Origin: Ephemerocybe angulata
Lineage: Eukaryota; Basidiomycota; Agaricomycetes; Agaricales; Psathyrellaceae
DNA length: 64,000 nucleotides
NCBI GenBank assembly: GCA_013368325.1
Contig: JAACJK010000223.1
Location: forward strand, 310,001-374,000
Direction: 5' to 3'
Shown here: in pieces, positions 9,353 through 21,708 of the stretch
Position numbering within the stretch: the first letter of the stretch is position 1
How the letters are laid out: each line of letters starts with the position of its first letter
Translations under genes and position numbers: made by a program
Notes under the pieces: generated by a model
Databases searched by the model: none
What the model saw: only the letters and a program-made list of their open reading frames with translations
Told to the model about the DNA's origin: nothing

Positions 9353-12122
9353 GGTTGATATGGTAGATAGTGATGAGGGATTGTGTGGGTTGAAGGGGTT
9401 CGAGGGTAGTGAAAGCAGCAAGCGTATGGTGCGATCAACGCAGAGTTCTTTGGGGTGAATGTGGGTGGGGGAGACCAGCTGACGAACCAGGATGCCCGAC
9501 CGCCAGCTCTTATACGTGCTGGAGTGATCAAATTCCGACCGGGGATGCGACACTCCACAGATCGGATAGAACGGCAGCTTGCCGGTCGCCGTATTATTTG
9601 AATTTTGCAACAATTAAGCACCATCGCGATCGTTTTACCTACATCACTGCTTCGATATACGTAGTACTGAAGAGACGGAACGTACGAAGATAGCGGGGAG
9701 TGTCGCCATCTACCAGACAGTGAGCTATCTGAACTACATAGAGAAATGCGAATAAGAACCAACTTCGCCGAGTCACTGTGACTGGGATGTCCGATGAGGA
9801 GATGAAATGGTTGCATTAGCAAAAAGTCTAGACTCTGATGGAAAAGGGAGGGTTCAACGATGAGCCTGGCCATGCGTCATCAGCCATGTGCTGAAACCGC
9901 GAGGAACTGGTGGAAGAGGTAACCGGGTACGAATATTCGATCAAGCTTCCATCACGGCCACATCAGTGCTGATGGAGACGAAAGTTCAGGAAGTGCGCGA
10001 CGAATGAATTGACAGCCACTCGTTCTTGGATCCCTGTACATGCTAGGGGTGTATGGCCAATGGTAAGGTTTCATTCACGAAAACCCCCACATTCTTCGAT
10101 CAGTATGTAACCCCCTCCTGCTCAGCTGCTCCCCCTCGGGGCCCCGCCGTGCCGATTGGGAGGGTCGCAAGGCATCCATGTAAGACTATTCGCAATGCAC
10201 GTTGGAGTGGCCTACTGACTGCAAGACTGCTGCTAGTACGAGCGGCAAGAAGACAAGCTGCAAGACTGCGAGGGAAAGCTGCGCGACAAGAGAAGCAACA
10301 CGTTGGTATTGGATGAAGACTAGAACTTCAGACGCGACGCGTCGTGAACTAACCTACGAAGCAATCGCACAGCACCGCCAAACACCGAACCCGCCTGCCT
10401 CGACTCTCTGCACGACTAAGCGCCCCCTCTACTCTATCTACTCTCCTCTACTCTGGAGTGGGTCCCTCGGCCAGCCTGGTGGCCGCTCGTCCTGCTCAGC
10501 CCATACCCGGTATGGACTAAACATTGCGCACCAGAGTCGCATAAGTTGTGCGTCTCAAGACTCAAGTAAGGAGTGCAGGTCATGATCGTCGCTGATCCGC
10601 TGTGCTGGAGGAGTGATCCGCTACATATCCCGATGCCGAGAAAATGACATCACTGTTCCCGCCATAGATTGACTTGTCTGAAATACCGGTGTTATTGGAC
10701 TGGGACTGAGTACTGACTCTTCACTTTGTACTGAATGTACCGTCGCCGTCCGTAGTATTTGGTGAGACTTGAAATGCGGGAAGAGCTGTGTTTGCGTGCT
10801 TTCTGCTTGCCAAGTCGTGCTACTGATCAGCCTAGAGCATATGTCAGCGGAACGGCGTGGAACAGTTCAGGCAGACCTACACATCTCAATGGATAATGAA
10901 GAAAACGCACTGCAGAATAAATGAGCATTTTGCACTTGTACCTGAAGGTGGCTACTTTAGCGTTTTGTGGGACGGTAATGAGTGAAACTACAAATGTTAT
11001 ACCTCTCTTCTATTGCAGAGTCGGAACATGTATCTATTGGTTCAGGAGAACTTAAAGACGACCACGGTCAATTGACTCGGAGGAGAGCCACAGTCGTCCA
11101 ATTAACCCGGAGCCCCCATTTGGTCACGATTAGACAGTCACCGCACGGTTTAATCGTTGCCTCTGCTCTCAATTCTAGATTATTTAATTATATAATGTTC
11201 GTTTTGGTACCCTCTGGAGAAACAAAGACCTTGTGAAGCATAACGAGTCGGGGACTGGCGCTGTAAGACAGCGCCGTTAGGATGCGGTAACGGGCATCGC
11301 TTTGAACCGTTTGCGACGTATTTCAGAAAAGGTTGGACGAGGGTTTCAGACCGCATTACTCATGCCACCCTCAGCAGATAACCGTTTAAGGGTCGGAATT
11401 CAAGGGCCATGAGCGTCTTTGCTGGCCTTGAGAATTCACATCCCTCAAAAACGGCAATGTAAAAGGGCAAGTGTGTTACTTATGATTTTATGATCTATGC
11501 TTTCACCTCGCTCCATCTGAGTGCTCTTTATCATTTGGTTGAGATGATTTCAACCTTAAACAAGACACCGTTTACCCAGTCCATTGTACGATAATTGCCT
11601 GTGGAGTAGTTGGTCAAATCACCACAGCTCGTGGCCTAGACTCAGCATACCGAACGACTGGTATGTGCCTCGGTTCGAGATCAAGCCTTTCTGAGTGGTT
11701 TATATCTGTATTGGCGTGCCTTGACATTCCAAAGCCAACCTCGACCGTATTGCGCACCCCCTGTCGGCGTGTCTCGAGCCGAAGCAGAGTGCCACTACAC
11801 ACACCCACACACTATGCCAGGTTTCGAAGGAAGGATGGTAAGACAACAACATGTTCAACGAGCTAACGATTACAAAGGGCGGGTTGGATCGTATACGTAC
11901 TACATCTATAGATTCAGATGCCGAGCGTGGCCGTGCATTGTCCAACGCGATGAGTCCGTGAGGGTAAGTTGGAATTGGTCATAAAGCGTTGTATATAGAG
12001 GAGGTGGATGTGTGGGGGGTATGGCTGGTATTAGCTGGGATGGGGTGCGGCAGGTTCTGTCAGGGGCGAGCATGATTGACTTGGGGTATGATGGCCGAAG
12101 GCGAAGGGGGCCGCTCTGGACG
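9353..12122. other. 2.8-kb stretch without a supported gene
   Basis: Short open frames occur on both strands (for example around 10050-10585 and 11660-11985), but none has a recognisable domain, a signal peptide or a consistent intron structure. I see no RNA gene or transposon ends. Confidence 0.5.
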
Positions 12123-12903
12123 TTATAGCCAATACAGCGTAACGAGACTCGAGTAGATGAACAGGTTGAACCCGCCAAGAAGCAGGTAGCCTACGACATA
12201 TATCAGGCCCATATCCGCTTTGAAAGACGCGTCGCTCACCTGAAAGACCGACTCCAGCATTATCAACCCCTTCGCTGGCCGCAGCGGCAGATGCTGCGGC
12301 CGAAGTTCTCGTGATCGTACTCGTCGTGGCAGTAGACGACTTTGTAACTGTCACCACGGCGGCTCGAGGTGTGGTTGCAATCGTCAACGTTGGCGCAGGT
12401 TGATTCGGCACATAACACCCGTCTGTGACCCTCTTTTGCGCAGTCTGCACCTTGCAGAACGGCGTCGTCGAGCTTCCCAGCGAGTTGTCCTTCGTCACCG
12501 TCGTGCACATCGTCTGATACGAGTAGTCGCCCGCGCGCCCACTCAAACACAAGTAGATCTTGCGCCCACCGGAGTTGTAGACCCACTCCGGGCCTCCCAG
12601 TCGTTCGAGGCTGCCACTGAAGTAGTTGATAGAGGTCGTCGTGTTGAGGTGCTTCTCCATCACACTCGCAAAGTCTCCCTTCGTACCGCCTACGCACGCG
12701 ACGTCGATGTTCGATGGGTCGACTGCTTTTGGGTAGAAGCAGAAGGTGTTCTTGGAGTTTGCTTCAACATAGTCGTTGTTTCGGTTGACCGGCGTCGTAA
12801 TCGCCGCGTGCGCTCCGCTTATTGAAAGGAGGTTGATAGTGAGGAGGGATAGGAGGGTTTGTAGTAGAGCCTTGTAGGACACAGAGCTCGATGCTAGATG
12901 CAT
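12123..12903 (-). CDS. Secreted six-cysteine protein with hydrophobic C-terminus, unknown
   Basis: Two exons: 12240-12903 and 12123-12190, joined over a 49-bp GT-AG intron, giving 243 residues. The N-terminus has a signal sequence (LLQTLLSLLTINLLSISGAH). The domain that follows contains six cysteines (FCFYP, VACVGG, YLCLSG, TMCTTV, FCKVQ, DGCYV), enough for three disulfides. A Thr/Ser/Ala-rich linker (TKSSTATTSTITRTSAAAS) suits O-glycosylation. Splicing swaps an otherwise hydrophilic tail for YLLLGGFNLFIYSSLVTLYW and a stop, a membrane or GPI-attachment type end, which is the main support for the intron. A wall- or membrane-anchored surface protein is likely; I do not recognise the family. 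Confidence 0.75.
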
Positions 12904-14671
12904 AGTTGCATCCGGCGCTTAAAAGGAGTGTAGGGGAGGAAAAGAACGACGGGGAGGGTAAGTCCGAGAAGATGGAAGCAGTGGGAGAGGAAAGAAGGGC
13001 CAAGAAAATGACGAGAACACCAGAATCACCCAACGCGGTCCAGAGATGCACGGATAATCGCATGAAAGTCCAGTCGTTATTGACACCGATCCGGAGTTAA
13101 AGCGGTGGAGGAATATTTTCGTCCTGTTTCGTGATTGGAAGCCTGGTGTTGCGAGGAAATTTCTCCCACTTTCGTAAAGCCGAGCAGTTTTGAGGGGTGA
13201 TTTCGTGAGAAGGAGCATGCTGGCTGCTCCAAAGAAGTTCCTGTTTGCCCCTAAATCTTCGCCAAATCGCGCAGCTTAGGACGATCATACGGCATGCGTC
13301 ATGGTTCCTATCCAGGCTATCCTTGTCTCCCCCCCAACGTTGGCAGGCGTGGATTCTTGTGCACTCGTTCAGTCGTTCTTCACCCTTTTCCGCCTGATAA
13401 GGTGGTATTGTGCAGTCATCCACTATGTCGTAGTCAGCAAAACGGCGAACTTGGGCTGGACAAGGAGCCCCTGTGATATTACGATCCCTCTTCCACGGGC
13501 CACCGTCACCGAGTGCCATACAAGGAGTCTTCTGGCGTGGGCGCCGAGTAACTCTTATCAAGAAGACTCATAAACCGGGATGAAGAGCCCGGTAGCTTGT
13601 GACGAGAATAGTCGTTCCAAAGAGCAAAGCAAGTCGATTTTTATAGCAGTGATACTGCACCGCTGTGTTAGATACTCGGCCAGATGAAGCTATTCCACTC
13701 ACCTAAGGTGACGGTATGACGGTCTCCAACGCACACTAGAGCCGGCTGCGGGCGAATGTAGGGATCGGTATGCAAGATGCCGCACACCTACCCAAATTCA
13801 AGAAACGAGATCGAGATGCCTGTTCAAGGCGAAAGAGCCTAGAGATCTTGAACACAGCAGTGGGCCTGCCCCTCCCACGACTTTCATCAAACCATTCTCG
13901 GGTCGCTGTCTCTAGGTACATCCTTACCACCCTCTGAAGGTTCTAATTGACTTGCACCTCTGCCGAACCGGCGGCAGGGTAGGTGGCATCCCTGGTGTGC
14001 TTGCTTCCTTCGCTGTAGAGAAAGCGGTGAATTTCGGAAGGAATAGCGCAGAAACTCACCGCCCAGAACTCTCAGCCCTATAAGTGAAAATACGTGCTCC
14101 ACTTCGATGTACCAATGGCCGAGGTCGCCGTTGGGCAAGGATTCGAACTCCCAACTTGGGGGGCAACTTCTCGTTCACTTCTGTCAGTCGACTCAATAAG
14201 ACGTCCGTGGAGTCAGGGTACACCGGGAGGGGTGTTGGATTGGGGACAGTTTGACTAGGTTCGATGTGCTGGTCAAGACAAGCTGCAGCCGTTGTCCCAC
14301 CAGTGACCAGTGAATTATCTGCATCTTGAGATGCCGCTCGGCTTGATGTGACCTCGGTGTTTGCCGAAGGCGGCTGGAAAGATTGAAATTAGGCGCTCAT
14401 GATCATGTGTCCCGCAGGGGACTGGCCCTTTCTAACGTCGAACAACGCCGTAAAAAAAGGCTCCCAGCCTCCATAATAGCACATGCACAAGCGAATGGTC
14501 ATCTAACTGTTCTCCAGATAAAGATCACTCCGTCCAATTCAAGGAGAATACGTCGAACTCGGCAAGGAGAAAGGTCCAATAGATAGCTGATAAGTATAAA
14601 CGCATAAAGATACACGGGAAAGAATTGTATACAAGTTAGAAACAGGGAATTCGGATCAGCTCCCCCAGGAA
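12904..14671. other. 1.8-kb stretch without a supported gene
   Basis: Short frames only. A tRNA-T-arm-like hairpin near 14131-14156 lacks a partner half. The right end should contain the laccase 3' UTR. Confidence 0.5.
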
Positions 14672-17068
14672 TCACTTCTGATCGGCAGGAAGGGCGTTGT
14701 AGATAGGGCAGAGATCAAGCCATTCTTGTTTGATTATCTGAGCGTTGGGTCCCGAGCGTTGCTCTGCGGGAGCCTCGGCAAAGACTACCGCAAGACCTGC
14801 CTCGAGATGCCAGTCTGAGTACGATAAAAAGATGTCAATACTACTCTCAAGTCGTCGTGCAATGCCCTGAACTTACCGATGTGGCAATGAAGGAACCACG
14901 GTCCAGGATTGTCCGCCTTGAATCGAATGATTCCAGTTCCCCCTTTGATGCCGACAACGTCACGACGAGGAGGGTTAACATAGTTGATCGGACCACTGTT
15001 CCCCTGAACAACATCGAAAGCATGACCGTGAAGACTTGAATCATAATCAGAAACCTGTTCGACTCGGTGATGGGTCAGGAAGTTCTTACTGGAACGGATG
15101 GACGTGGCCATTAGCAGAGCCGTGGAGATGAATTTCGACGATCTCGTTGTGATTGAGGACAAGTGTATGCTCGGAAGTAGTGAAGTCGGCAGGGTTGGTG
15201 GCGCCACTGATAATCTGGAGCAGCGTTGGGACACTAGGAGACTGGTACTGAATGCCGTTGAATTTCCACTGAAGAAAGGGAGTAAGAGAGTGTGTTAGTC
15301 GACCTCTCCATGGGTCAGGTCTTTAACTCAAGAAGTCTCGCCTTCGTTCCACCACTAGTCTCGCGCGAGAATTGAAGATCGATGATTCTATCCGCGGGGG
15401 CGCTTCCTCCGGGTGCGCCGGGGTTCTCAAGAGCAGCAAGCTGGTACTCTTCGAGCACGTTACTAGCACCGACTTTAGCAGGGGTTGTCGGCTCAGCGTC
15501 TGGGGCGCCCTCATAATGAAGGACAGCGTAGACATTATCGGTGTCAACTGCATCAAGTCCCGTCAGAAGGTTCAAGGTACTGCTGGATTCGAGGACTTAC
15601 GATTGTCATTGTCACTGTCGTGCTGAAGCTCCATGGGGGCTCTGATCCAATAATTCTTTATCGCCTGGTTCGCGTCAACGATTACCGAATAACGCTGTCC
15701 CACGTATATGTCGAAGCCACCGACGACTTTGGGAACATGACTGACGCCATCGACCTGGCCGAAAGTGCGCATCAGTCGGTGATCCCGCAGTCCAAAACAG
15801 GAAACCAGACCTCAATGATAGTAAGTGAATGTCCCTCAATCGAGAATGTAAAGCCGGAATAGGCGGAGATGTTGACGACTCGAAGGCGGTACTTCTTTCC
15901 TTGGACCACATTGACGCGGGTGCGCTGGACAGTCTGGCCGCCAATGTAGCGTCCGCGACCGTTGATGGTACCGGAGTCAGGAATCTTGGAGGTGTAGACA
16001 GAATGTGTGAGTCCAGAATCTACGACAGTAGAAGAAGGAACGCACCGGCTCATGGTTTCCTGCCATGTAAATTTCCTGGATGCCTGGAGCTGGCTATACG
16101 ACATTGTTCGATAATCAGCAATTTAGGGATCGGAACGACTTGGAACGTGAGACCTACATTGTGATACCAGTCACCTAGAGTGATAACCGTGTTTGCATTA
16201 TCCTCGTCGTAAAGCGAGAGGTGAGGATCATTGGGATCTACTCCGGTATCAGCGTCTCAGTCGGGACTGCACATATAGGGCAAAGCCTACCCCTGACAAC
16301 AATCACGCTTGAAGTACGTGAGCTAAGCTATCCAGGGAGATTTACGAAAACAGACATACCCCCGAAGACCGTCGACATACTGGGAGGAGAGATGACTGGT
16401 GGTATGGATGAGTGACGTCCGAGGTCGTCGGGGCATAGACCTCACCTGTGGTACCAGTGTGTACCTGCCTGCCCTCTCAAAGGGACTAGAAAGCAGAGGT
16501 GCTATTTAGTGAGCGGCTCAAAAGTGCTACGAAATATACTGACTGTCATAGGTGTATGAATGTCCCGGAGCGATCGGACACTGAGTAACCATCGCCGCTG
16601 TGATTGTACAAGTCAGTGCATGTCGCGAGCTATGAAGATTATGTAGGTTGACATACGTCCATCCTCGGATGCGGTCCTTCCTTGGAACTGAAAATTTCAG
16701 GTGGCTCATGAGGTGGGGTCGATGGCAGGTTAGTGTCAAAAGCTTACCAGACCATGCCAGTGAATAGAGGTGCTTCGTCTGAAGGTTATACCGTCAGCAC
16801 AGTCTTCACAGATAATCTCATGAAGGACTCACCGCATAAGTGGGTTGGTTAACTGGTTATTAACAGTGATATGCAAAGTGTCGGCTGGAGTAGCCTCGAT
16901 CAGCGTGCCCGGGAAGACGCCGTTGACCAACACTGCTGGTCGAGTAAAGCCATCAGGAGCTATGTTGCCATTGGCTATGTTAAAGACATAGTTAACATCG
17001 GCCGCGAGGACTGCAGAGAAGACGGCAAATTGAGCCAAGAGCTTGAAGGAGGATGTGAAGGAAACCAT
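14672..17068 (-). CDS. Laccase (multicopper oxidase), with one out-of-frame junction
   Basis: Laccases oxidise phenols using four coppers and reduce oxygen to water; this one is secreted ([20 protein letters not shown]). Exons: 16833-17068, 16748-16778, 16657-16687, 16544-16597, 16446-16485, 16360-16395, 16158-~16255, 16046-16093, 15811-15984, 15601-15754, 15342-15547, 15090-15268, 14877-15034 and 14672-14814. All four copper motifs are present: [31 protein letters not shown] and HCHIDWHLEAG. The end is [12 protein letters not shown]. Two oddities: between VDGLRG and [13 protein letters not shown] no splice keeps the frame and codes the expected GPLVIYD-type strand, and exon 11 seems to use a GC donor at 15341. 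So the gene is either functional with unusual splicing, damaged, or affected by a base error. Expected length is about 528 residues. Confidence 0.9.
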
Positions 17069-17105
17069 TTGTGTGGATGGCTGAGTATCGTCGCCGTACC
17101 CACTA

Positions 17106-17112
17106 TTTTATA
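17106..17112 (-). promoter_or_regulatory. TATA box of the laccase gene
   Basis: TATAAAA on the minus strand, about 37 bp upstream of the laccase start codon. The position implies a very short 5' leader. Confidence 0.5.
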
Positions 17113-19381
17113 GCGCAGAAAAACTTCCAAAAGTGTACAGGGGTATAAGTTTGAATTTACCATATCAAGGCTGTATACGAAATGCCGAGTCTCAGTCAGA
17201 CATAGAGCATAAGGCGAATGTGGTTCCTGAGATGGAGCCCAAGGTCGAACTGCTGAATCTCGCTCGTGAACTCATCGGACTTCGCTACAGGCGCCTATAC
17301 TTGTCAGCGATTTAATGAAAAAAGACTCGATACGGTCAGTTCTCAGGTACGCATCAGACATATGCCCCGTCTCGGATACGCCGAAGGCTTTGGTAAAGAT
17401 GCACCACAAGTATGCCGTATGATTTCCAACTCGATATGGAGAATGGAGAACACATACTTATGCCTGAATTGTACTAGTCACACCGCCCCCTTGAAGTCCA
17501 GATATTCTAAGAAGGCGGTTCAACTCTGTATTGAAGTGGCTCTCATCATTTTCTGTGCCCCTTGCTGCTGTGTGGTATGGAGAGTGGTTACAAATACCAA
17601 CAGGCCAACACGGACATAAACTGTCACGGTACCAGAGTCGGGATTCGGTTATAAAAAACAATTGCCTAATATCTTTCGTGAATCTCATCTGAGTCCCTCG
17701 TAAACATAGTATCAGAGGCGGTCCGAGTCGCACCCTTCTTCTGGGACCCGGTATGTAGGTAAGGGTGCATCAGACAGGAGCATTCGCCGCGCCAAGGAAA
17801 CGTAACTCTGTCGCGCATTCCATCACACCCACCCATTCCCCGTCCCTTGGCACTCCAGATGAAGATGTGCAATTACCATGGCATGACAGTCGTGGGCGCT
17901 CAGGCATTTTAGCAGAACAACACCATTGTGAATGTCTGTACTCTGGGTCGTAGCGATCTTCTCGAAGTGTACCAGCTCTGCGGTATGACAGCCATCGCCA
18001 GGAACACTTTCAGGTCATCTGAGCCTGCCCAACGGATGCACTGCCATGTTGCGTGTATTCCACTCGGGAGGGTCGCTCCGAATCCATGGGACTCGTTTCA
18101 GACCACTATACCATGGATTTGGTACCCTCCGATCCAGTGGTAGACGTCGAAGCCCTTCCTTATGAAAGACTTCTGTAAGGTGATGGGTTGCATCTTGATT
18201 CCATTCCTTGCCGATTCGCACCACGATTAGGGCTAGATGCCCACCTACTCTTCTCCCATAAGATACTGTGCCCACGAGGATGATGGTGGACTTGGAAGCT
18301 GAGGACTCACGATCAAGCGCGCGCCTATTTCGCCTAGGGTGGCAAACGGTGGCGCTTCCTAATTTAGCACCCCGCGACGGAATATGTAATGGTTCGGCTC
18401 GATGCCGATTGAAATTGATCTGGATCTCCTTGAGTACTGAATATGTAGGTGGTTAGAACCTTTTCTCTCCCCTGTGGCCGTCACCCCCCACCCCCACATC
18501 ACCTGCCAAATCCCATCCTTTATGAGTGTTAAGGGATGAGGATTGAGGACGGTATTGAGATTCTGTATTCTGCCTGATTTCGTGTACTTGAGAGCGAAGG
18601 CTTCATTTACGAAGACAGGGAAGGGGTTCATACTCTGACACCGTGATCATAATCCCTGGACTTATACCGACAAAGACTGATGTCATGTAGAGAGCTATAG
18701 ACCCCTGCGGCGTGGCTCGAAAGGGAGGTTAAAGTTGACGCCTAGGTATGCCACTGGCATTGAAACAATTTAGGGTGCTCCTGGGTAAATGGTTACACCA
18801 ATCACCACCCCGTGAAACATCAAACGCAAGTTGGGAGGCTGGGTGTAGTTGGCAGAAACTATGGACAGACCGCGGATATATACTGGATATTTAAGATGCC
18901 CAAATTTCAATATGACGCTCAGCACAAAGATCCCGAGCTCCTTCCAAGCCCAAGCACTGGCTTCTTTCCACATGCTTCGCCGTCCCACGCCCAGCATACC
19001 GTGGTCCCCGTCCAATTGGAAGGCTCATATCCTTATACTGACACTCCCCAATACATATTCTTGCGGGGAGTGCATCTGCACCCGCAACGATAGAATGGGA
19101 TAGTTTGGGGAGCGGCTCGACTTTTCCCCGTCGACGAACCTTCCTCGGTGTGCCATCGATCGACCGCCTCCCTCTCACCCCCTTAAAGAATCTCAATCCC
19201 GCGATAGTTGCCTAGTAGTCAAACTTCAAGGTCGTTCCGCGATATCTCAGTGATTCATCCGTGCCTTCCATTCTCCACACTTACTCTACTCTGAACTATG
19301 CGGGGTAACTGGGCTTCGACTTCTTTCCCAGTCTCCTCGTCTCAGCCATTGTCGCGAAAATGCTGGGTTTGTCAACGGGGT
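17113..19381. other. 2.3-kb stretch without a supported gene
   Basis: It separates divergent laccase and LPMO genes and so contains both promoters. Minus-strand frames at 18359-18631 and 18015-18275 have some protein-like sequence (for example ALKYTKSGRIQNLNTVL) but no motif or splice pattern that I trust; they could be remnants. Confidence 0.4.
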
Positions 19382-19388
19382 TATAAAT
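19382..19388 (+). promoter_or_regulatory. TATA box of the AA9 LPMO gene
   Basis: TATAAAT lies 60 bp upstream of the start codon at 19448, a normal distance for a fungal secreted-enzyme gene. Confidence 0.5.
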
Positions 19389-19447
19389 GACGGTTAGAAG
19401 TCTCGGTAGCGAGTTTCTGTGAGGACTCTCCTTCTTTTGCGCCCAAT

Positions 19448-20632
19448 ATGAAGTTCGCATCTGTACTCTCTGCTTTGACCTTTGGGTCCGTCGCGTATGG
19501 ACACTGCATCTTTCAGGTGGGTATTCATGAGACTGCTCCAACTGATTGACTTACCCAACCTCTCGCCCGATAGAAAGTCTCCGTGAATGGGGTCGATCAG
19601 GGCCAGCTCAAAGGTGTTCGTGCACCCAGCTCAAACAACGTTAGGCACTCTTAAGCAACCCTCCCCATTAAACTCACCTCAGTTTTCCACTTTCTCAGCC
19701 GATTCAAAATGTTAACGACGCCGGGATGGCCTGCAACAATGCGATCCAATACAAGGACTCCAACATAATCAACATCCCAGCAGGCGCGCGCGTTGGGGCA
19801 TGGTGGGGTCATGTCATCGGCGGACCTCAGGTTGCTAACGATCCCGACAATCCCATCGCTCCGTCCCACAAGGGCCCTGTCTCCGTCTATCTCGCCAAGG
19901 TCGACAACGCGGCTAGCACAGGCACGAGCGGCCTGAAGTGGTTCAAGATCGCGGAGGATGGCTTGACGAACAACAACGGTCAGTGGGGTGTCGACAGGAT
20001 GATCCAGAACCAAGGCTGGCAGTACTTCAATTTCCCGACGTGCGTGGCTCCTGGGCAGTACCTGATGAGGGCCGAGCTCCTCGCTTTGCACTCTGCTTAC
20101 TCGCAGGGCGGAGCCCAGTTCTACGTGAGTCTCAAATTCGACATCACAACCTTATCTTCTCTGACCCGTGCTATCGTAGGTTGGTTGTGCACAAATCAAC
20201 GTGCAGAGCTCCGGGACGAGCACTGGGACAGACCTTGTGTCTTTCCCTGGGGCATACCAGCCCAATGACTCGTCGATCGTGATCAGCATCTACAATGGTA
20301 CCGTCCCCAATAACAACGGCCGACCATACAAGGTACCAGGGCCAGCGCCTCTCCAGTGCCCTGCAGGACAGCCCAGCTACACATCCACCTCTACAACCTC
20401 CACCTACACCACAACGACGACTACCCAGCAGCAGCCACAGCCGACGGCTCCGGCTAACGGGGCTGTCTTGTACGGTCAGTGTGGAGGCAGTGGATGGACG
20501 GGCCCGACAACGTGCCAGCAAGGAAAGTGCACCGCTGTCAACGACTGGTACAGTGAGTATCATCTCAACTTGTTAGCCTGTTCGACGTAACTCATGCATC
20601 GTCTTCCTTTTATAGGCCAGTGCACTCCGTAA
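19448..20632 (+). CDS. AA9 lytic polysaccharide monooxygenase with CBM1
   Basis: AA9 enzymes cleave cellulose oxidatively with one copper. Exons 19448-19516, 19574-19639, 19699-20124, 20180-20552 and 20616-20632 give 951 bp, 316 residues. A signal peptide [18 protein letters not shown] ends just before His19, which becomes the N-terminal copper-brace residue. The second copper His is His102 in [14 protein letters not shown]. His176 (LLALHSA) and the QFY motif (Gln185, axial Tyr187) complete the active site. A Thr/Gln/Pro linker leads to a C-terminal CBM1 ([15 protein letters not shown] to SQCTP, about 285-316) whose last residues lie in a 17-bp final exon. All key residues are intact. It is divergent from the laccase gene across 2.4 kb. 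Confidence 0.95.
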
Positions 20633-21147
20633 AGAGGGGTTATCTTGGGCGCGGGGAGGGATGTTGTAATTGATGATGATCCAGTGCTTGAAGAATCCTA
20701 TAATCATTAGCTATGAAATCAGAAGCAGGCGTGAGTACTGAGCGGTCGAAAGATCCCAATGAAGACGTTTGAGCGTAAGGCTGCGCTAAGAGCTCGAGGC
20801 CTTTCTCGCCCCGGCCTCCCTAAATGAGTCAGGATCGCCGCAACTACATCGAAGGAACATGAATGCTTCCCTTCCCTTGGGTTTTAGCACTTCGAGAGTT
20901 GGCCCTAGTACATACCTCACGTGTTGAACCACAGTTTCCGCGCTTCCTTTCGAAGCCATTTGGCCGATGCAAGTGTGCTCTGGCTTCTTGTTAGACAACC
21001 CGTGGAACCTGATACAAGTTTTGTGGGAGATGCCCGGAGATTCTTATCAGCTGCCGGTGTAATGGACTTCATATAAGTAAATTCAATATCGAATTGATGA
21101 AGCACCATACCTTTTCCCGTTCGCCCACTTTCAGGTCCTTCGACCAA

Positions 21148-21708
21148 ATGGTTCTCCGAGGCATCATTGTTGCTCTTGCAGCGCTTGGCGTATCAGGAAG
21201 CCTTGTGGATTATAGTGCGTTTCTCAATAAGTCGAGATATCTGCGCTATTAACCTTCTCGCTTTCATCGAGCAGATGGGTTGACGGCGCCCGCTTTCGCA
21301 CCAACGACAACGATTAGGCCCACTGCTTGCCCTACCCTTTCATGCCCGGGATGCGGTCCACACTCCCACATCACCCAAACCACGACTGGTACCCAGTGCC
21401 CATCTTGCGCCTGCGCTCCAGACTCCACTACCACCATACCCAGTTCCCCCTGCCCAACACTGTCGTGTCCCGGTTGCGGAGTCAATTCGTACATCACTCA
21501 AACCTCTACGGGTACCCAGTGTCCATCCTGCACTTGCGTCGCCTACCCTACGACAACCACCACACCTTTCACTACCTCGGCCACTACAACCAAGTCGTGC
21601 CCCACGTACTCCTGTGCAGGATGTGGACCCAGCTCTTACATCACGCTGACGGCAACTGGGACGGCGTGTCCGTCGTGTGCATGTGTTGCGTACCCTACTT
21701 CAAAGTAA
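21148..21708 (+). CDS. Secreted protein of three tandem Cys-rich repeats
   Basis: Exons 21148-21214 and 21275-21708, joined at phase 1, give 166 residues. The start is the ATG opening MVLRGIIVALAALGVSG, a signal peptide. The mature protein is three near-identical modules of the form C-P-T-x-S-C-x-G-C-G, then S-x-I-T-x-T-x-T-G-T, then C-P-S-C-x-C, separated by Thr/Pro-rich linkers. Each module holds six cysteines, 18 in all. TATAAGT occurs near 21072. It lies about 500 bp downstream of the AA9 gene on the same strand. I know no named family with this spacing; an effector-like, metal-binding or wall protein are all possible. Confidence 0.8.

Noticed and set aside
10053..10585. Two overlapping open frames in the gap after the secreted-repeat gene
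   Set aside because: No signal peptide, domain or codon character; low-complexity runs.
14125..14160. Box-B-like string on the minus strand (AGTTCGAATCC) in a hairpin
   Set aside because: No box A and no matching acceptor strand upstream; T-stem pairs do not form.
18015..18631. Minus-strand frames between laccase and LPMO genes
   Set aside because: Some protein-like sequence, but no family, start context or splice chain; could be a relic.
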